Shown: positions 31,338 through 44,545, counted from the first letter of the stretch. The stretch: DNA of 64,000 nucleotides from Hofstenia miamia (GCA_004352715.1 SCFE01000068.1:801033-865032); one strand, 5' to 3'. A program made the numbers and translations. Notes: generated by a model not told the origin, from the letters alone.

Positions 31338-34085
31338 GAATATTTCTGTTACTGAAAATCCTGACGTGTTATAGCAAAATGGTTATGATCTTTAAAATCA
31401 GAGTACCCAAATTAGTATAAATCACTTTACATATTTCCAGTAATTTTTTTTGTTGTTCAGTGTAATTATCAGAATTTAATGAAATGGTCAGAAAAATTGC
31501 TTATATTTTCATCAAATATTATTTTCTTTAAAAACAAATTTTTTATAGACTAAAAGTAAAAATTTGTTGAGTCCTGGAAAATATACCCATGATGTCAAGC
31601 ATACAATTTGAAGCATCCGGTAAAAGACGAATCTTTGTTTCTATTGCTTGTGACACTCAAATTCTGAGGAATCCAGAAAACATGTAATGATTTTTTGAAT
31701 GTAATTACCATATATATTCTTGAGAAAGGAACCCCTAACAATTAAGTAATTAACTCATTTATAATAAGCATCAGATATTTTGAGAATAAATGAATTGCCA
31801 GTAAACATTGAAAAAATTATGCCTGCACACTTGATTGGTCGATAGGTTGTAGCGACTTTGTAAAAATTGCATAATCTGGTTAATGTTAAATTAACACTTT
31901 TTGTACACTCTGAAAAATATACTGTAAATATGGTGTCTCATTATATAAATTTACTCATGAAACAGCATTTGAATCTTATTTTGTATGCATGACATAGTGA
32001 AATCACAATTATTATAAAAACATGACCATACTTTTATAATAATTATGAAATACAGTAGGTAGAAAAGCTATAGTACTGTAATATAGTATTAAATCGATTA
32101 AATTGTATAGCATTATATGTAGTTTTTGAAGTAATAAACCAAATACTGTTATAAGGCTTACTTCTCAAATTTTTCAAAACCAATTTGGGAGTATCTAAAT
32201 GTATTCATCTTGATTGAAACTAGGTTTTAAGTTGGACGGGAATTTTGGAATTCAGCAAGGTGTGGATCGTGGAATTTTGCATTGAGATTTTTAAGCGTAA
32301 TAGGCTATATGTAACTGTGCTAGATCTTATTGCAACAAAACTCCAAACTTCTTATGAAAATATTGTACTATACTTATTTAGATTTGTCATTTGCAATATA
32401 CTAAATCACACAAAAACATTTGGTGATAGGAATGATTTGATATCTACGTATTAATGCAAAGTCCAACTTATTTAAACAAGCTTTAAGTGATACATAAGAT
32501 TGATATTAAATAAAGAAATATTCAAAATAGACAAGGCATAGTTTGAATTAAACTATACTATTGAATTTTTATGGAATCTTTACAGTTAAAATGTTCATTT
32601 TAATGAGGAACATGAATAACTGCAACGATAAATAACCATAACAAGAAGATTACATTGATAAATAAGAAAAAGCAGTTTTCATCGAGTATTACTTTAGAAT
32701 TTTCAGTAAACAATTGCATTCATCAAAAATATAAACTTGCAATGAAAAAATATCGATATTTGTTTGTTAACAGCAGGATGGTTGCGTATTGCAACAGATA
32801 TAACAATATAATACACAGTTTTTTGGTGTTCACATGAAAACCCTTTCAAGATACTAAAATATGCAGAAAGGTGTTTTGTTTGTGAAGATTATACGCACGT
32901 GCATAGTAGTCATTATTTTAAGTTGATCTCAAATATAATGAATCATGTACAATTACTACAATAGAAAATTTCTAAGATATGGTATAATATATGCATCTAT
33001 ACAACCGAATTTACTATATATAACGGCAAGAATTGAAACATTTCTGATGAATGAAGATGCATCCAATGAGAACATAGAGATCTGTTTGTTCTAAAATTAA
33101 GTTTTGTGATTGGTTTTAGTATACAAACTTAGGTCTAGTTAGTTTTTGTCAAAACCTAAGTTATGTCATATATGAGAAACACTTTGTCACACTGACTTGT
33201 ACTTTTGTAATATGAATAATTGTTAACATGTTTGATATTTTGAGCAAAAAAGATTTTTTGGCAATACACTGAATGCTGCATAGCGGCAGGTGAACTTCAT
33301 AGTTAGGTTAACAATCTTTTGATAAGCCTTCTTCGAGAAATATGCATTGGTATTGGTCGAAATAATTAACTAAAAAAGACAATTTCTAGCTAATGTAGAA
33401 ATATTTGATGCAGTATATATTTTAGTATATCAAGGTGTGATTAAAAAAGGGCTAGACAATGCAGTTGTTAGTCCCGTGAAAATGATGATATATTGGAACT
33501 CAGCTACACAACATATTTAAAATATCATACTATACAATGTAAAGTAGAGACATTATACACTTGAGTTAGCAGTATTTGATGACAGTTGGCTCAAGAGTTT
33601 TAGACAAAAAAATCTTTGAATTGAGAAAGTTGCTAAATACTGCCTATACATAAGTGTGTATTGTTTTATTTCTAAATTTCAAAGTTTAAGATTTTAGTGC
33701 AATGTGACTTAGCTCCTAAAACCTAAAAACAAAATATTAAAGCTTTGTTGATTTGCATTTAATGGAGTATATAGTTTTTAGTTCAAACTTAGATAAATTG
33801 TTTTAAGAGAAAAAAGTTGCAAACATTTAGGTTAAATAATTTTTCAGTCAATAAATCAGATTGGAAAATACACAATAATTGTATTAAAAAATGGGCTAAG
33901 AGGCATGTTCCGAATTGACATTTTTCTCTGGTAATTGATGCAGCCACATTCAAACGTGCATGAAACTAGAATATGTATATAGTCTACCTAAAGGAGGCAA
34001 CCGCAACAAGCAATACATTTAGATTTTAAACAAATTTCGTGTATTTAATTTGATAAGAAATTATTTATCTGCGATTAAAGGGCGA
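31338..34085. other. Non-coding AT-rich sequence
   Basis: No long frame, no repeat arms and no RNA gene recognised. The 69- and 60-codon frames at 32245 and 32655 show no protein-like features. Confidence 0.5.
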
Positions 34086-34089
34086 AAGT

Positions 34090-34690
34090 GAAAGCGAGGG
34101 AAGACGGATTGAAGACGGTTACGTTTTTTTCTGCTATTTTCGGCATATCTTGATTAATGATTTAAAATTAGGCTAAATGATTAAAAAAAGACCATTTCAA
34201 ATTCTCTGTAAACTTCAAGACGGACAAAACGGTCGCAAGACGGCAATGTTTAATGTGATTAAAAACCATATATTAATTACAGCGATGCGTAGTTATGTAG
34301 AAAATTATTGTCGGTTTCCTATTCGAATATAGAAACACAAATGACTACATGAAAATTAAATCAAATTGTTTAATCTATGTATAATCATAGAAGTACAGTT
34401 GTCAAATGTATATTGCTAAGGGCATCTTTATCTTCAGAATGCTCATAGCGGATTGAACCTGACAAAGGCCTTTCATACTATACTTTCATCGTCAATTGGG
34501 TAACAAGTTTTCTCACCTCCGTCTTGCGGCCGTTTGTCCGTCTTGAAGTTTGCAGAGAATTTGAATGAAGATTAATCTTTTTTAATTATTTACTCTACTT
34601 TATTATTATTTAGTCTAATATATTAATCAAGATATGCCAAAAATAGCTGAAAAAAACATAACCGGCTTCCATATTCCCCCATCTTCACTA
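34090..34690. mobile_element. MITE-like element with arms of about 150 bp
   Basis: The left arm (about 34090-34243) and right arm (about 34519-34690) are reverse complements with moderate divergence. Shared landmarks are GGCATATCTTGATTAAT, AAATTCTCTG, AACTTCAAGACGGAC and CGCAAGACGG. The 275-bp centre has no ORF. It is non-autonomous, with no transposase seen in the window. Terminal bases and target duplications are not clear. Confidence 0.75.
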
Positions 34691-35698
34691 TAAATAAAAT
34701 ATTAATGTTAAAGTTAAACCATTAAATGTTAAAAAGGAGGTTGGCTAAATGCCAATTTACAATACTCGTCAAATATATTTTATACAAATACAATAGGGAT
34801 TAGCATGAAATTTTCAAATGTTTTAAAATATCTCATTTTTATGCAATGCTAGTGAAATAATTAAAAAAATTTTTGCCAGTTGTTAAAATTTCTTTTATTT
34901 TTAAATATTACCCATTTTGTTTTAATCCCATTACAGGTTTTGATTGGTTTGATATAAAATATGACCTCTTAAATACAAAATGTGCGGACAATTCTTGGAA
35001 AATACTTGCATTAAGCATTAATATGTATTTATGGACTTAACAAATTAAATAATTTGTAATCATAACAACTCAAATAATACTCTGAATTATTTTTTTTAAT
35101 GAAGTTTTACAATACATTTAGTGTAGTCATGATAAAAGCAGGATCAATTAATTTGCCTATGATAATGGACTTAGTGCTTGCAATAACTAGATTAATCAAT
35201 TCAATGCATCCAAATTACTGGGAGGAGGCAATTGGGTTCATATTGTTGCAGTGAAAGCATAATTATAATAATTAATTCTTAATTACTCTGAGCACCTCCC
35301 ATATAAATGCATTAATGAAGTTGATGAAAGATGTATATATAGAAATATTGTCTGCAGTGTGTAAAGGTGCGTTGCCAGCAGTGGATGTAAATATTCATTT
35401 GTTTATATTATCACTGATATTACACTAATCAGTAAATAAATTTGGGAAAAATACACATTGGGAGAACAAATTCTCTGAAAATTCAAAGTCATTGTAAAAG
35501 ATAAATTTCTCAAATAAGAAGGACTTGCTTAACACTAAAAGTGTATAGATTTGCATGAATGTACTTGAACTTTGTTTAATAATAGTTGGTTATTTTATGA
35601 ATTTAAAGTTTTTCTGGTAATCTCCTTGTATATATACCATGAGCTTATGACTCTATTTTACCTCACCTTTGACAAAATTATGGACACATTTTCTTAAA

Positions 35699-36116
35699 CC
35701 TCATAGTTGGTTCTTAATTCTGTCAATTCATAATCTTATGGCTGTCAGAATTTATCTTACAACTGTCAGAAAAAGTCATTGTTGTTTAAAATGAGCTTAA
35801 TTGGGACATGGTTTAAGAGACATCTATTTAAATTGTAACTATATGAGAAAGGCGTTAAAATAACATTTCACTTGCTTCCTACATATATAATTTTCTAAAT
35901 TTTTCAAAGGTTTCACATTAATCAATTATTTAAATTTCAAAAGCTATTTTATAATTTTTAAGTATTTTACTATTTGCCATATTGATAATGTTTTTTGATT
36001 AATGTATTGGCTAAAAGAGATTTCCATAGTTACATCTTTTTCTGACAGCTGTAAGATAAATTCTGACAGCCATAAGATTATGAATTCACAGATTTAAGAA
36101 CAAACCAAACCTCATG
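35699..36116. mobile_element. MITE-like element with arms of about 80 bp
   Basis: The left arm 35699-35776 and right arm 36036-36116 are inverted copies with few differences; the best block is ATTCATAATCTTATGGCTGT plus the following CAGAATTTATCTTAC. Each arm also carries CTGTCAG twice in direct orientation. The centre is AT-rich and non-coding. Confidence 0.8.
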
Positions 36117-36221
36117 ATCACTCCATGACACAGTGATTTGCTATTTAATGATTCAGACATTTGCTCTGTTAAAATGGATCTGATCTCCTCTGCCATGAAT
36201 GATTAGTTCCAGAAGCAAACC

Positions 36222-36235
36222 ATATATATGTATAT

Positions 36236-36273
<38 letters not shown>
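36222..36273. repeat. (TA)n microsatellite at the LTR edge
   Basis: TA repeats directly abut the left LTR, and another TA run (51728-51759) abuts the outer edge of the right LTR. The LTR element probably inserted into a TA microsatellite. Confidence 0.85.
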
Positions 36274-36275
<2 letters not shown>

Positions 36276-36977
36276 TAGCATCATCATAGTTAGCAAAAGA
36301 GAAAAGCAAAAACACAGTGATAGCATAGTATCTAATCTCACAGAGGCAAAACATCCAAAAGAGTACCATTTAGACATTAGCATTTTAAAGTAGTATACAT
36401 TAACAAGGCCAGCTTAATTATGTAAGAGAGTAAAAGCATTTGGATTGATACAGATATAATGCAATTATAACTACTACAGATATGTTCAGCACTGGCAGCA
36501 TCTAGGAATGTGTGGCAATTAGTGCCAAAGTGAGACAACAAAGCTGCCATTGATAGTAACATGAGAATAATCTGGATCAACTAAGCCCCAGAACTGAAAT
36601 GGTTTACACAGTGGTCATAAGGCAGCTGAGACCTGCACTTGAAATACATGCCACATACCCCTGTCAGCTCCATTGAAAACTTAGCTGCACATGGCCATTT
36701 AATAATATGAGTAAGAGCAAGGAGAACATGAGTTTGCATGAACTAAAACTTTAATAAACACTTGCACACAATAAGGCCCTATTTATTCATAGAGATCAAT
36801 AAGCAACAGCAAAACCTGCTGCTAGGCAGAACTAAAATGAATATTGCACAATAATGTAAGCACAGGTATAGCTGATCAAGCATGGGAACTGGAGAGAAAG
36901 CAAGATGTGTGGTAATGGAAAATTCTAGCAGCAATGGAGAGAACAACATGAAGCTTTCAAAATAGGTGCTGATGCCA
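36274..36977 (-). repeat. 3' LTR of element 1
   Basis: About 704 bp; on the plus strand it runs from TCTAGCATCATCATAG to GCTGATGCCA. It matches 51022-51726 with many substitutions and small indels. In element orientation it begins TGGCATCAGCAC. Confidence 0.9.
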
Positions 36978-36989
36978 CACACCCAACCT

Positions 36990-39480
36990 AACCTACCCTG
37001 ACTTAGGCAGAAGTAATATTGTGTAAGGGTTCTCAAAGTAAGTTTTGGGTGGCATCAAGAAGTTGAAGTATTCTAGTGTCTTCCTAAGTGGTTTCAGAGA
37101 AGTCCTCTTGTCTGCTGAGGTAAGTGATCATTTTGAGTTCAGTAGTTTTTTATTTGTGATATTGTATGTATTTTAGGTTCTTCATTGGGGCTGGAAAGCT
37201 GATTGATTGTCTGAGATTGTTGATGTGATGCTTGAAGATTTCATAGAAATTTCAGTATAGTTTTTGGCTTTTGAGAGCAATCATAAGCATTAGTTTTGCA
37301 TCTATGTTGGACATATGTGCCACTGTAGTATCAAGTTTGGCATCTGGGAAGAAGAATTGGAACATTGATGTTAAAGAATGATGGTAATTTGTATTTTTGT
37401 AGAGGAAGTAAATATTTTGAAAGATTTGATCTTCTGTCATTTGATTGGGATAATTTATGTTGGGTCATATCATTGTGATGATTTCTATGCATCTGGAGCC
37501 ATCACAGTACTTGAGGTTCTCTTGGAGGAGGTTGGCCCAAATGATACTTCCTGCCAATAATGTAAGTGATTTTAGCTTCTTTTTTGCTAAATTTTCTTTG
37601 AGATTTAGAATTTGCTGCTGGACAGGGATTCCTTTTCTGTACACATTTTCAGGTGAATGATTGGTGTCAACTAATATTTGGTGACCATGATCATGGTCAT
37701 GTAATTTAGTTGTGGCATCTTTGAAGAGTTTGGTCTGTTTGAAGTTTAAGATGTCCTGGGCTGTGTTGTAGTATAATTTGTATGAGGGGATATCATATTT
37801 GATAGGTTTCATGTGTTTATCTTTTGTGTAAAGCATTATGATGGTATTCCCACTATTTTTGGAGTGATACAGAATTCATTTGTAGTAGTGATTTGATTTT
37901 TGAGTTGCAACAAATGTCCAGTGGTTTCAATGATTTGTGCCATGCTGAAGGTGACTGACTAATTGAAAGATTTGTGGTCTATTTCACTGATGATTTGGAT
38001 TGATGATTAGAGATTGTTTCATTTTTCATGGTATTAAGAACTGTGCAGAGGCGCATTTTATGTTGAAAGCAACTTGTTGGTTAGGTGACATGAGTGTTTC
38101 CAATTCTGTTTTTGTATAAGATTCAGTAAACATGTTCATTTTTATTATTTCAATGTCCAATACCTTTTCTGGGGTATACTGAATCAGTGTGATTTGGATT
38201 TGATTTTTGTTGTTGAGAGTGACTTTTTCTATTAGGAGGTTTTGGTTTTCACCTCATATCCATGTGGGGGTGGATAATTTTTCTGTTTAGGATAGTTCTC
38301 CATATGTTATATCTTCCAGTAATTGTTGAATTCTGGAAGAGAGTCAGATTGTTGATTCTTTTAGTAGTTGTTCTTCTTCCTCAAGAAATAGAACAGTTTT
38401 TGGGAGAATTGTTATAACCTTTATGGGTTCAAAGTGACTGAGTATGTTTGTAGTTTCCTTGGAGATGTTCATTATGCTGTATGTGATTTCCAGATAGCTG
38501 GTTTGTAAGTATTGAAATAGTGACAGATTTTTTCTTTGATGTTGTGATTTCAGCAGAGTTGGAGGTACAACTGCATGATGTGTGTTAATCTTTGAAGTAT
38601 CATTTCCATAGTTAGTAGGGTATGGGTATCCATGGTTCTTACAAAGTGAGATTCAGTGTTAGAACCTCATATATATTTTTGTGTGTGGGGATGTAGGAAG
38701 TCTAAATCACTTTTGTGGAGCCTAGTACATTGTGGAGAATGAAGGGCAAAGTTTGGCCCAGTGCATTTTCTTTGATGATGATCCATATTAGCAGCTTTTC
38801 ATGTATATTGGTAAGTTGGTGATGCATTTTTAATGGCAATGTGGAGAGCTGTGTTAGTTGTAATAGCCAGTTTTTTACTCTGTGAGGTATTGGTGAGATT
38901 GCAATTTCATAGCAGCATAACTTGGAGAGAGTTGTGTGTTTTGCCTTTGATTAATGAGAGTTGTTGTTTGTGTTGAGCAAATTGAGAATCCTGATGGCTG
39001 CTAGACATAGTGGACGTTTGGGATGGTATTTGACTGAGGATGCAATGTTTGACAGGTATGCTAGATGTAATTTTTCCACCCTTTTGTATTGTAGAAGTGG
39101 ATGTTGTAGGTTTTTGATCATAGTTAGTAGCTGAGGAAATCCTGCAACTAGAGATGTCTGAAGGTTGATCAGGAATGCTGAAGGACCCTGAGAGCAAACT
39201 GCAGGGAGATTCAGTAGGACGTGAGATGGATTTACATATTTTCCCACAACTGCTTATCTGGGGACTCTGTGTGGCAGCTTTCTGTTTCATCATTTGAGTA
39301 ATCTAAAGGCAATGTAGCAATGTCTTTATAATTAATATTAGATTTAACAATGTTTTTAGGTTGTGTGCACAAGCACACTGGGGAAGAAAGATCATGTTTA
39401 AATTCGTCATTGAAAGAGTCTTCTTCAAATTTTGTGCAACCAGGGGTAAGATCAAATTTATTAGTATCAGTTTTAATTAA
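36990..39480 (-). pseudogene. Post-integrase region of element 1, product unknown
   Basis: Minus-strand fragments: the integrase tail and an acidic segment (39232-39531), a Ser/Thr/Gln-rich piece (38907-39293), and a Lys-rich piece (37465-37836) with a weak hydrophobic run near its end. This is where an env-like or third ORF would be, and element 2 has a large third ORF in the same place. No furin site, signal peptide or clear membrane anchor was recognised. No CpG occurs between 37021 and 38049. Confidence 0.4.
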
Positions 39481-39499
39481 TTTGAATTCTTTTAGGTTA

Positions 39500-40015
39500 G
39501 AGATTTGTGCATGTTCAATGTTTTGCACCACTCTTATTCTGGAAGTGGGTGATTTTTTGTTTTCCAGTTCATAATTGTTATGAGGTAGAACTTTTGTAAT
39601 AGTGTATGGACCCTCCCAATTAAAAGATAGTTTTCTGACTTGTTTTTCATCTGTGATTACACTGGGAGTGTATGCAAAGACATTGTTGCCAATTTTGTGT
39701 GGCTCACCATAGATTGTTTTATTGAAATATCATTGTTGTCATATGGTGCTTTTCTCTGTGTGAGTGCACATTGTTTTGTGGGTTTTGGTGATATTAGACA
39801 TGAGTTTCATAACATAGTTGTTCTCTATTGGACAACAGTAGCCTTTGAAGAGCATAGAAACAGGAGTAGGTAATTGAGTGTGTTGAGGTGTTAGAGAAAT
39901 ATTCCATCATTGGTAAAATTTCTCACCATTGTTTGCCACCAACATGTGCAGTGATTGTTTAAATGAGTTTTAGGAGTGTTTGATTTACTAATTTGATGGC
40001 ACCATTTGCTTGGTG
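39500..40015 (-). pseudogene. Integrase C-terminal part, element 1
   Basis: Continues the integrase after the inserted tandem units. It reads His-Gln-Ala-Asn-Gly, then Ile-Lys where the family has the catalytic Glu, then Asn-Gln-Thr-Leu-Leu-Lys-Leu. Downstream the Trp-Glu-Gly-Pro-Tyr-type C-terminal domain is present near 39600. The Glu-to-Lys change lies in an ATC-AAA context that fits CG to CA decay. Confidence 0.6.
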
Positions 40016-42280
40016 AGAGGACGCTTGTCTATTTTAAACTAGCGAGCTGCGCTGCCACGCGAAGCGAGCTCTTATCATCTCAATTACTACACATCGAATT
40101 GTGCCGCAACAAGAGCGATTTCAAAATCTACTCGATGAATTTTTTAGCTTTTTGCACTTTCAAGTACCAAAAAAATTTTTTATTTCGAAAAATGACATTT
40201 TTATGGGGGGTTTCACGGCCAGTTTTCGCGCTATTAAGCATTTGTCACTTTAGAATTAGCTACTTTTCGACGCTAGATGGCGTCTTTGACTTGCACAATC
40301 TTGCATGCAAGCGTTGAAATTCTTTTGCTTGTAGTTCACTCAATATTGATCCAATTTCAAAAATTTTTTTTGCATAATTTTCAGCGCCTTTTGTTCTACT
40401 AAATAGTAAAATTAAACAACCATAAAGTAAGCTGAAGCTGAGTTTTGAAAATGTGCTCATCTTAATTGATTCCATTTTTCTTTGATAAATATTTCTTTGA
40501 ATTTTGATGATATTTAATTGAAACTAAGTATGCAATGACGAAGCACAATAAACCACTAGTAGATAAATTTAGAATAACTCAAATCAGAGTTCAGCAAAAG
40601 AAATAAACAAAATAAATTTTTGAACTTTACTTTCTTTTTTCTTGTCCAATTTTGCATTTTCAACCTTCAAAGTGTTGTGCTATGTATATTTACATGTAGC
40701 AATCATAATCGCAAAGCCAATTTTGCAAAGGGAATATTTCTTTGGGCGGCATGAGACTAAGAAACCAAAAAGTTTAAAAATTTTTCTTGCATTCTCTAGA
40801 GTTCAATCTAAAAATGTATCTTCTATATTGTAAAGTTTACAAGGTCTTTCATTTAAATGTCTTCTATAGATATCACTTTTATTGATAGTATATCCATATA
40901 TTCCAGTTGGATTTTCAAACTAAAAATCGGAATTTTCTTGAATTGCTAATGAATTGTTCTTTTTAAAATGGTAATTTTTCATAGTTTTGTTCTCTTCTAA
41001 CAAATTTCAGCTAAAATAGAATCAGTAAACTTCACTGCCTTTGCAAGATTAACTTGAAAGTTTTCATTTCCTTCACACATTTGAAAGAATTCCAAAAACA
41101 ATATTTCAGTGAAATAAACTTGTGAACATATAGGATTGCCATAAATATTCAAAAACTATATGCTTTCACTTTCTATTGCCATCCTTTTGTCTTCAATATT
41201 TGCGTGTTTCGAATTTAGCATGATTAATAAACTGTTTATGTGATTTGCAAAATTTGTGGGAAATGATTTCTTTACAATGCATTATATTTTCTACAAATGC
41301 GAATACTGTTGCAATAGCAACAAACATGTCTGACGATCAATTTAATTAAAGGACATTACAATTTTACGATCTTCAAATAGATTTGTTAAAGTTTCATCAA
41401 TATCAAGCAATGAGAATGTGTAATATACGAAATTTTATGAAACATAAATTTGTTATTATCACATTTAATGTTAATTTATTTGATTAATGTACTAAAATAT
41501 TAAAATCGGAAAAAATATTGCATAATGTTGTGATGTATAATTTTACAATGTCCTACGAAAATATAACCAATCCTAAATATTATAAAAAGCTTAAATTTTT
41601 CCAATAGATTGCTTGAAAGTATTTCTTAACAAATGACTTCATTTTTAGATTTACTCAGTTAATACAGGGCAACATTTTGCTTACTAAAATAATTATTTAT
41701 GATACTATAATTGTTTTATAATAAATAAGAAATAATACCAAGTTTATCAGGAAAACAGAGAGCCGTTTCACTGGGAAGTATAACTTCATAGTGAAACGGG
41801 TTACATCAAGAATAGGAAATCAAAACTGCATGTGACTTTGAATAACTTTATAGTAATATTACAAAAACTAAATTTCAAAAATTCGCAAAATTCATTCAAT
41901 ATTAATTTCATTAATTTATACAATTGAATGATCATTTCCAGAATATTAGATTTATAATAGTAAAACTACTTTGAGAAATGTTCTTAGATACCATTAAGCT
42001 CATCATATTAATGCAGAATTATATATATATAAATTATACTTTTAATCTTATATAATTTAATGACTAATAAATACGCAATTTTTTTGTAAAACTTCAATAT
42101 AAACATTTTAATATTAAATAAAAGCTCACTATAGCTTCAAATCAATGTTGCATGAGACCTTCAAATATAGATATAGAAAATGTCAAAATACATTATTGCT
42201 TTATTGTAGAAAAACAAGTTTACATTTTTCCAACACAAAAATTCCATGGCACACAAGCACCATCCAGCCGCCTACTCTAG
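40016..42280. repeat. 2.27-kb unit, first of two tandem copies
   Basis: Aligns along its length with 42281-44545. Landmarks are GCTGCCACGCGAAGCGAGC near the left end, GAAGTATAACTTCATAGTGA near 41777, and CACACAAGCA..CATCCAGCCGC at the right end. It contains CpGs, unlike the surrounding retrotransposon, so it arrived later. No transposase was recognised. The minus strand around 41000-41420 holds a degraded coding-like frame shared with the second unit. Confidence 0.85.
40260..40475 (-). CDS. 71-residue ORF conserved in both 2.27-kb units (copy a)
   Basis: ATG to stop, 71 codons. The N-terminus has a short basic start followed by a hydrophobic run (residues about 12-26, Phe-Ser-Leu-Leu-Tyr-Gly-Cys-Leu-Ile-Leu-Leu-Phe), which could be a signal peptide or anchor. 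The rest is a charged, helical-looking stretch with one Cys. The second unit has the same ORF with the same start and stop and about a dozen amino-acid changes. Function unknown, and it may be chance conservation. Confidence 0.35.
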   Translation of the reverse strand: MESIKMSTFSKLSFSLLYGCLILLFSRTKGAENYAKKIFEIGSILSELQAKEFQRLHARLCKSKTPSSVEK

Positions 42281-44545
42281 GTGGGTCAGACCTTTGTCTA
42301 AATAAAACTTGCGAGCGGAGCTGCCACGCGAAGCGAGCCTCTACATCTCAATTACTACACATCAAAACTACCAGGATTTTCGACTGATTTTGGAATCTAC
42401 TCGACGAATTTTTTTGAAATTGCACATTCAGGTACCAAAAAAAAATTTTATTTTGAAAAATGATATTTTGAAGGGGGGTTCTCCAGCTAGTTTTCGCGCT
42501 ATTAAGCATTTTTCACTTTAGAATTAGCTACTTTTCGACGCTAGATGGCGTCTGAGACTTGCACAATCTTGCATGCAAGTGTGGAAATTCTTTTGTTTGT
42601 AGTTCACTCAATATTGATCCGATTTCAAAAATTTTTATTGCATAATTTTTAGCGCCTTTTGTTCTACTAAATAGTAAAATTAAATGACAATAAATTAAGC
42701 TGAAGTTGAGTTTTGAAAATATGCTCATTTTAATTGATTCCATTTTTTTGATAAAGATTTCTATGAATTTTAATGATATTTAATTGAAACTAAGTATGCA
42801 AAGACGGAGCACATTAAACTACTTGTAGATAAATTTAGAATAACATAAATCAGAGTTCAGCAAAAGAAATTAACAAAATAAATTTTTTAACTTTACTTTC
42901 ATTTTTCTTGTCCAATTTTGCATTTTCAACTTTCAAAGTGTTGTGCTATGTATACTTACATGTAGCAATCATAATCGCAGAGCCAATTTTTCAAAGGAAA
43001 TATTTTTTTGGGCGGCATGAGACTAAAAAACCAAAAAAGTTTAAAAATTTTTCTTGACTTCTCTAGAGTTCACTCTAAAAATGTATATTCTGAATTGGAT
43101 AGTTTACAAGGTTTTCATTTAAATATCTTCTATAGATATCACATTTATTGATAGAGCATCCATAAATTTCAGTTGGATCTTCAAAAAAAAATCGCCATTA
43201 TCTTAAGTTGCCAATGAAGTGTTCTTTTTAAAATGACTAATTTTCAAAGTTTTGTTCTCTTCTATCAAATTTCAGCTAAAATAGAATCATTAAACATCAA
43301 AGTTTTTGCAGGATTTACTTGAAAGTTTTCATTTTCTTCACATATTTCATAGAATTCCAGAAACAAGATTTCAGTGAGATAAACTTATGAACATATAGGA
43401 TTGTCATAAATATTCAAAAAGTATATCCTTTCACTTTCCATTGAAATCTCCTTGTCTTCAATATTTGCGTGTTTGGAATTTAGCATGATTAATAAACTGT
43501 TTATGTGATTGGCAAAATTTGTGGGAAATGATTTCTTTACAATGCATTATATTTTCTACAAATGCGAATACTGTTGCAATAGTGACAAACATGTCTGACA
43601 ATCAATTCAATGAAAGGACATTACAATTTTACGATCTTTGAATAGATTTGTTAAAGTTTCATCAATATAAAACTATGAGAATGTGTAATATACAAAATTT
43701 TACGAAACATAAATTTGTTCCTATCACATTTAATGTTAATTTATTTGATAAATATATGAAAACATTAAAATCGAAAAAATATTGCATAATCTTGTGATAT
43801 ATAATTTTAAATGTCCTACACAAATTTAACCAATCCTAAATATAACAAAAAACTTAAAATTTTCTATTACATTTCTTGAAACTATTTCTTAACAAATGGC
43901 TTAGTTTTTAGATTTACTTAGTTAATACAGGGCAACATTTTGCTTACTGAAATATTTATGATACTATAATTTTCCAATTGCTTTATAATAAATTAGAAAT
44001 AATACCAAGTTTATCAGGAAAACAAAGAGCCGCTTCACTGTGAAGTATAACTTCATAGTGAAACGGGTTATATCAAGAATAGGAAATCAAAACTGCATTT
44101 GACTTTGAATAAATTTATAGTAATATTACAAGAAAAAATATCGAAAATTCTCAAAATGTATTAACTATTAATTTCCTTAATTTATAGCATTAAGTAATCA
44201 TTTCAAGGATAACAGATATCCAATAGTAAAACTGTGCCAGTAATGTTTGAAGATGCCATTAATCTTATTATATTAATGCAGAATTATATATATAAATTAC
44301 ATTTTTAATTGTATAAAATCAAATATTTTAATAAAATAAATGCGCAAATTATTTCATGAACTTCAAAATTTACATCTTAATATTAAAAAAAGCTTACAAC
44401 AGCCTCAAGTCTAATGTGAGAGACCTTCAAATATCGTAATAATAAATGGCAAAAAATAATATTGCTTTAATATAGAAAAACAAGTTTAAATTTTTTCAAA
44501 ACAAATTCTATAGCACACAAGCAACATCCAGCCGCATACTCTAGA
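42281..44545. repeat. 2.27-kb unit, second tandem copy
   Basis: Second unit, same orientation and length as the first, with roughly one difference in ten bases by eye. Its right end abuts TGGTG (44546-44550), which also lies at the left end of the first unit (about 40010-40015), so the pair is flanked by a 5-bp direct repeat and interrupts the integrase reading frame. Confidence 0.85.
42528..42743 (-). CDS. 71-residue ORF conserved in both 2.27-kb units (copy b)
   Basis: Counterpart of 40260-40475, with identical start and stop positions within the unit, the same hydrophobic N-terminal run, and the same Ser-Ser-Val-Glu-Lys end. No indels between the two. Confidence 0.35.
   Translation of the reverse strand: MESIKMSIFSKLNFSLIYCHLILLFSRTKGAKNYAIKIFEIGSILSELQTKEFPHLHARLCKSQTPSSVEK

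Noticed and set aside
36153-36393. Overlapping ORFs on both strands rich in Tyr and Ile
   Set aside because: Translations of a TA microsatellite.
41777-41805. Possible loxP-like or recombinase site: GAAGTATAACTTCATAGTGA (also near 44041)
   Set aside because: The hairpin is short and imperfect, and occurs once per 2.27-kb unit. No recombinase was seen. Kept only as a landmark.
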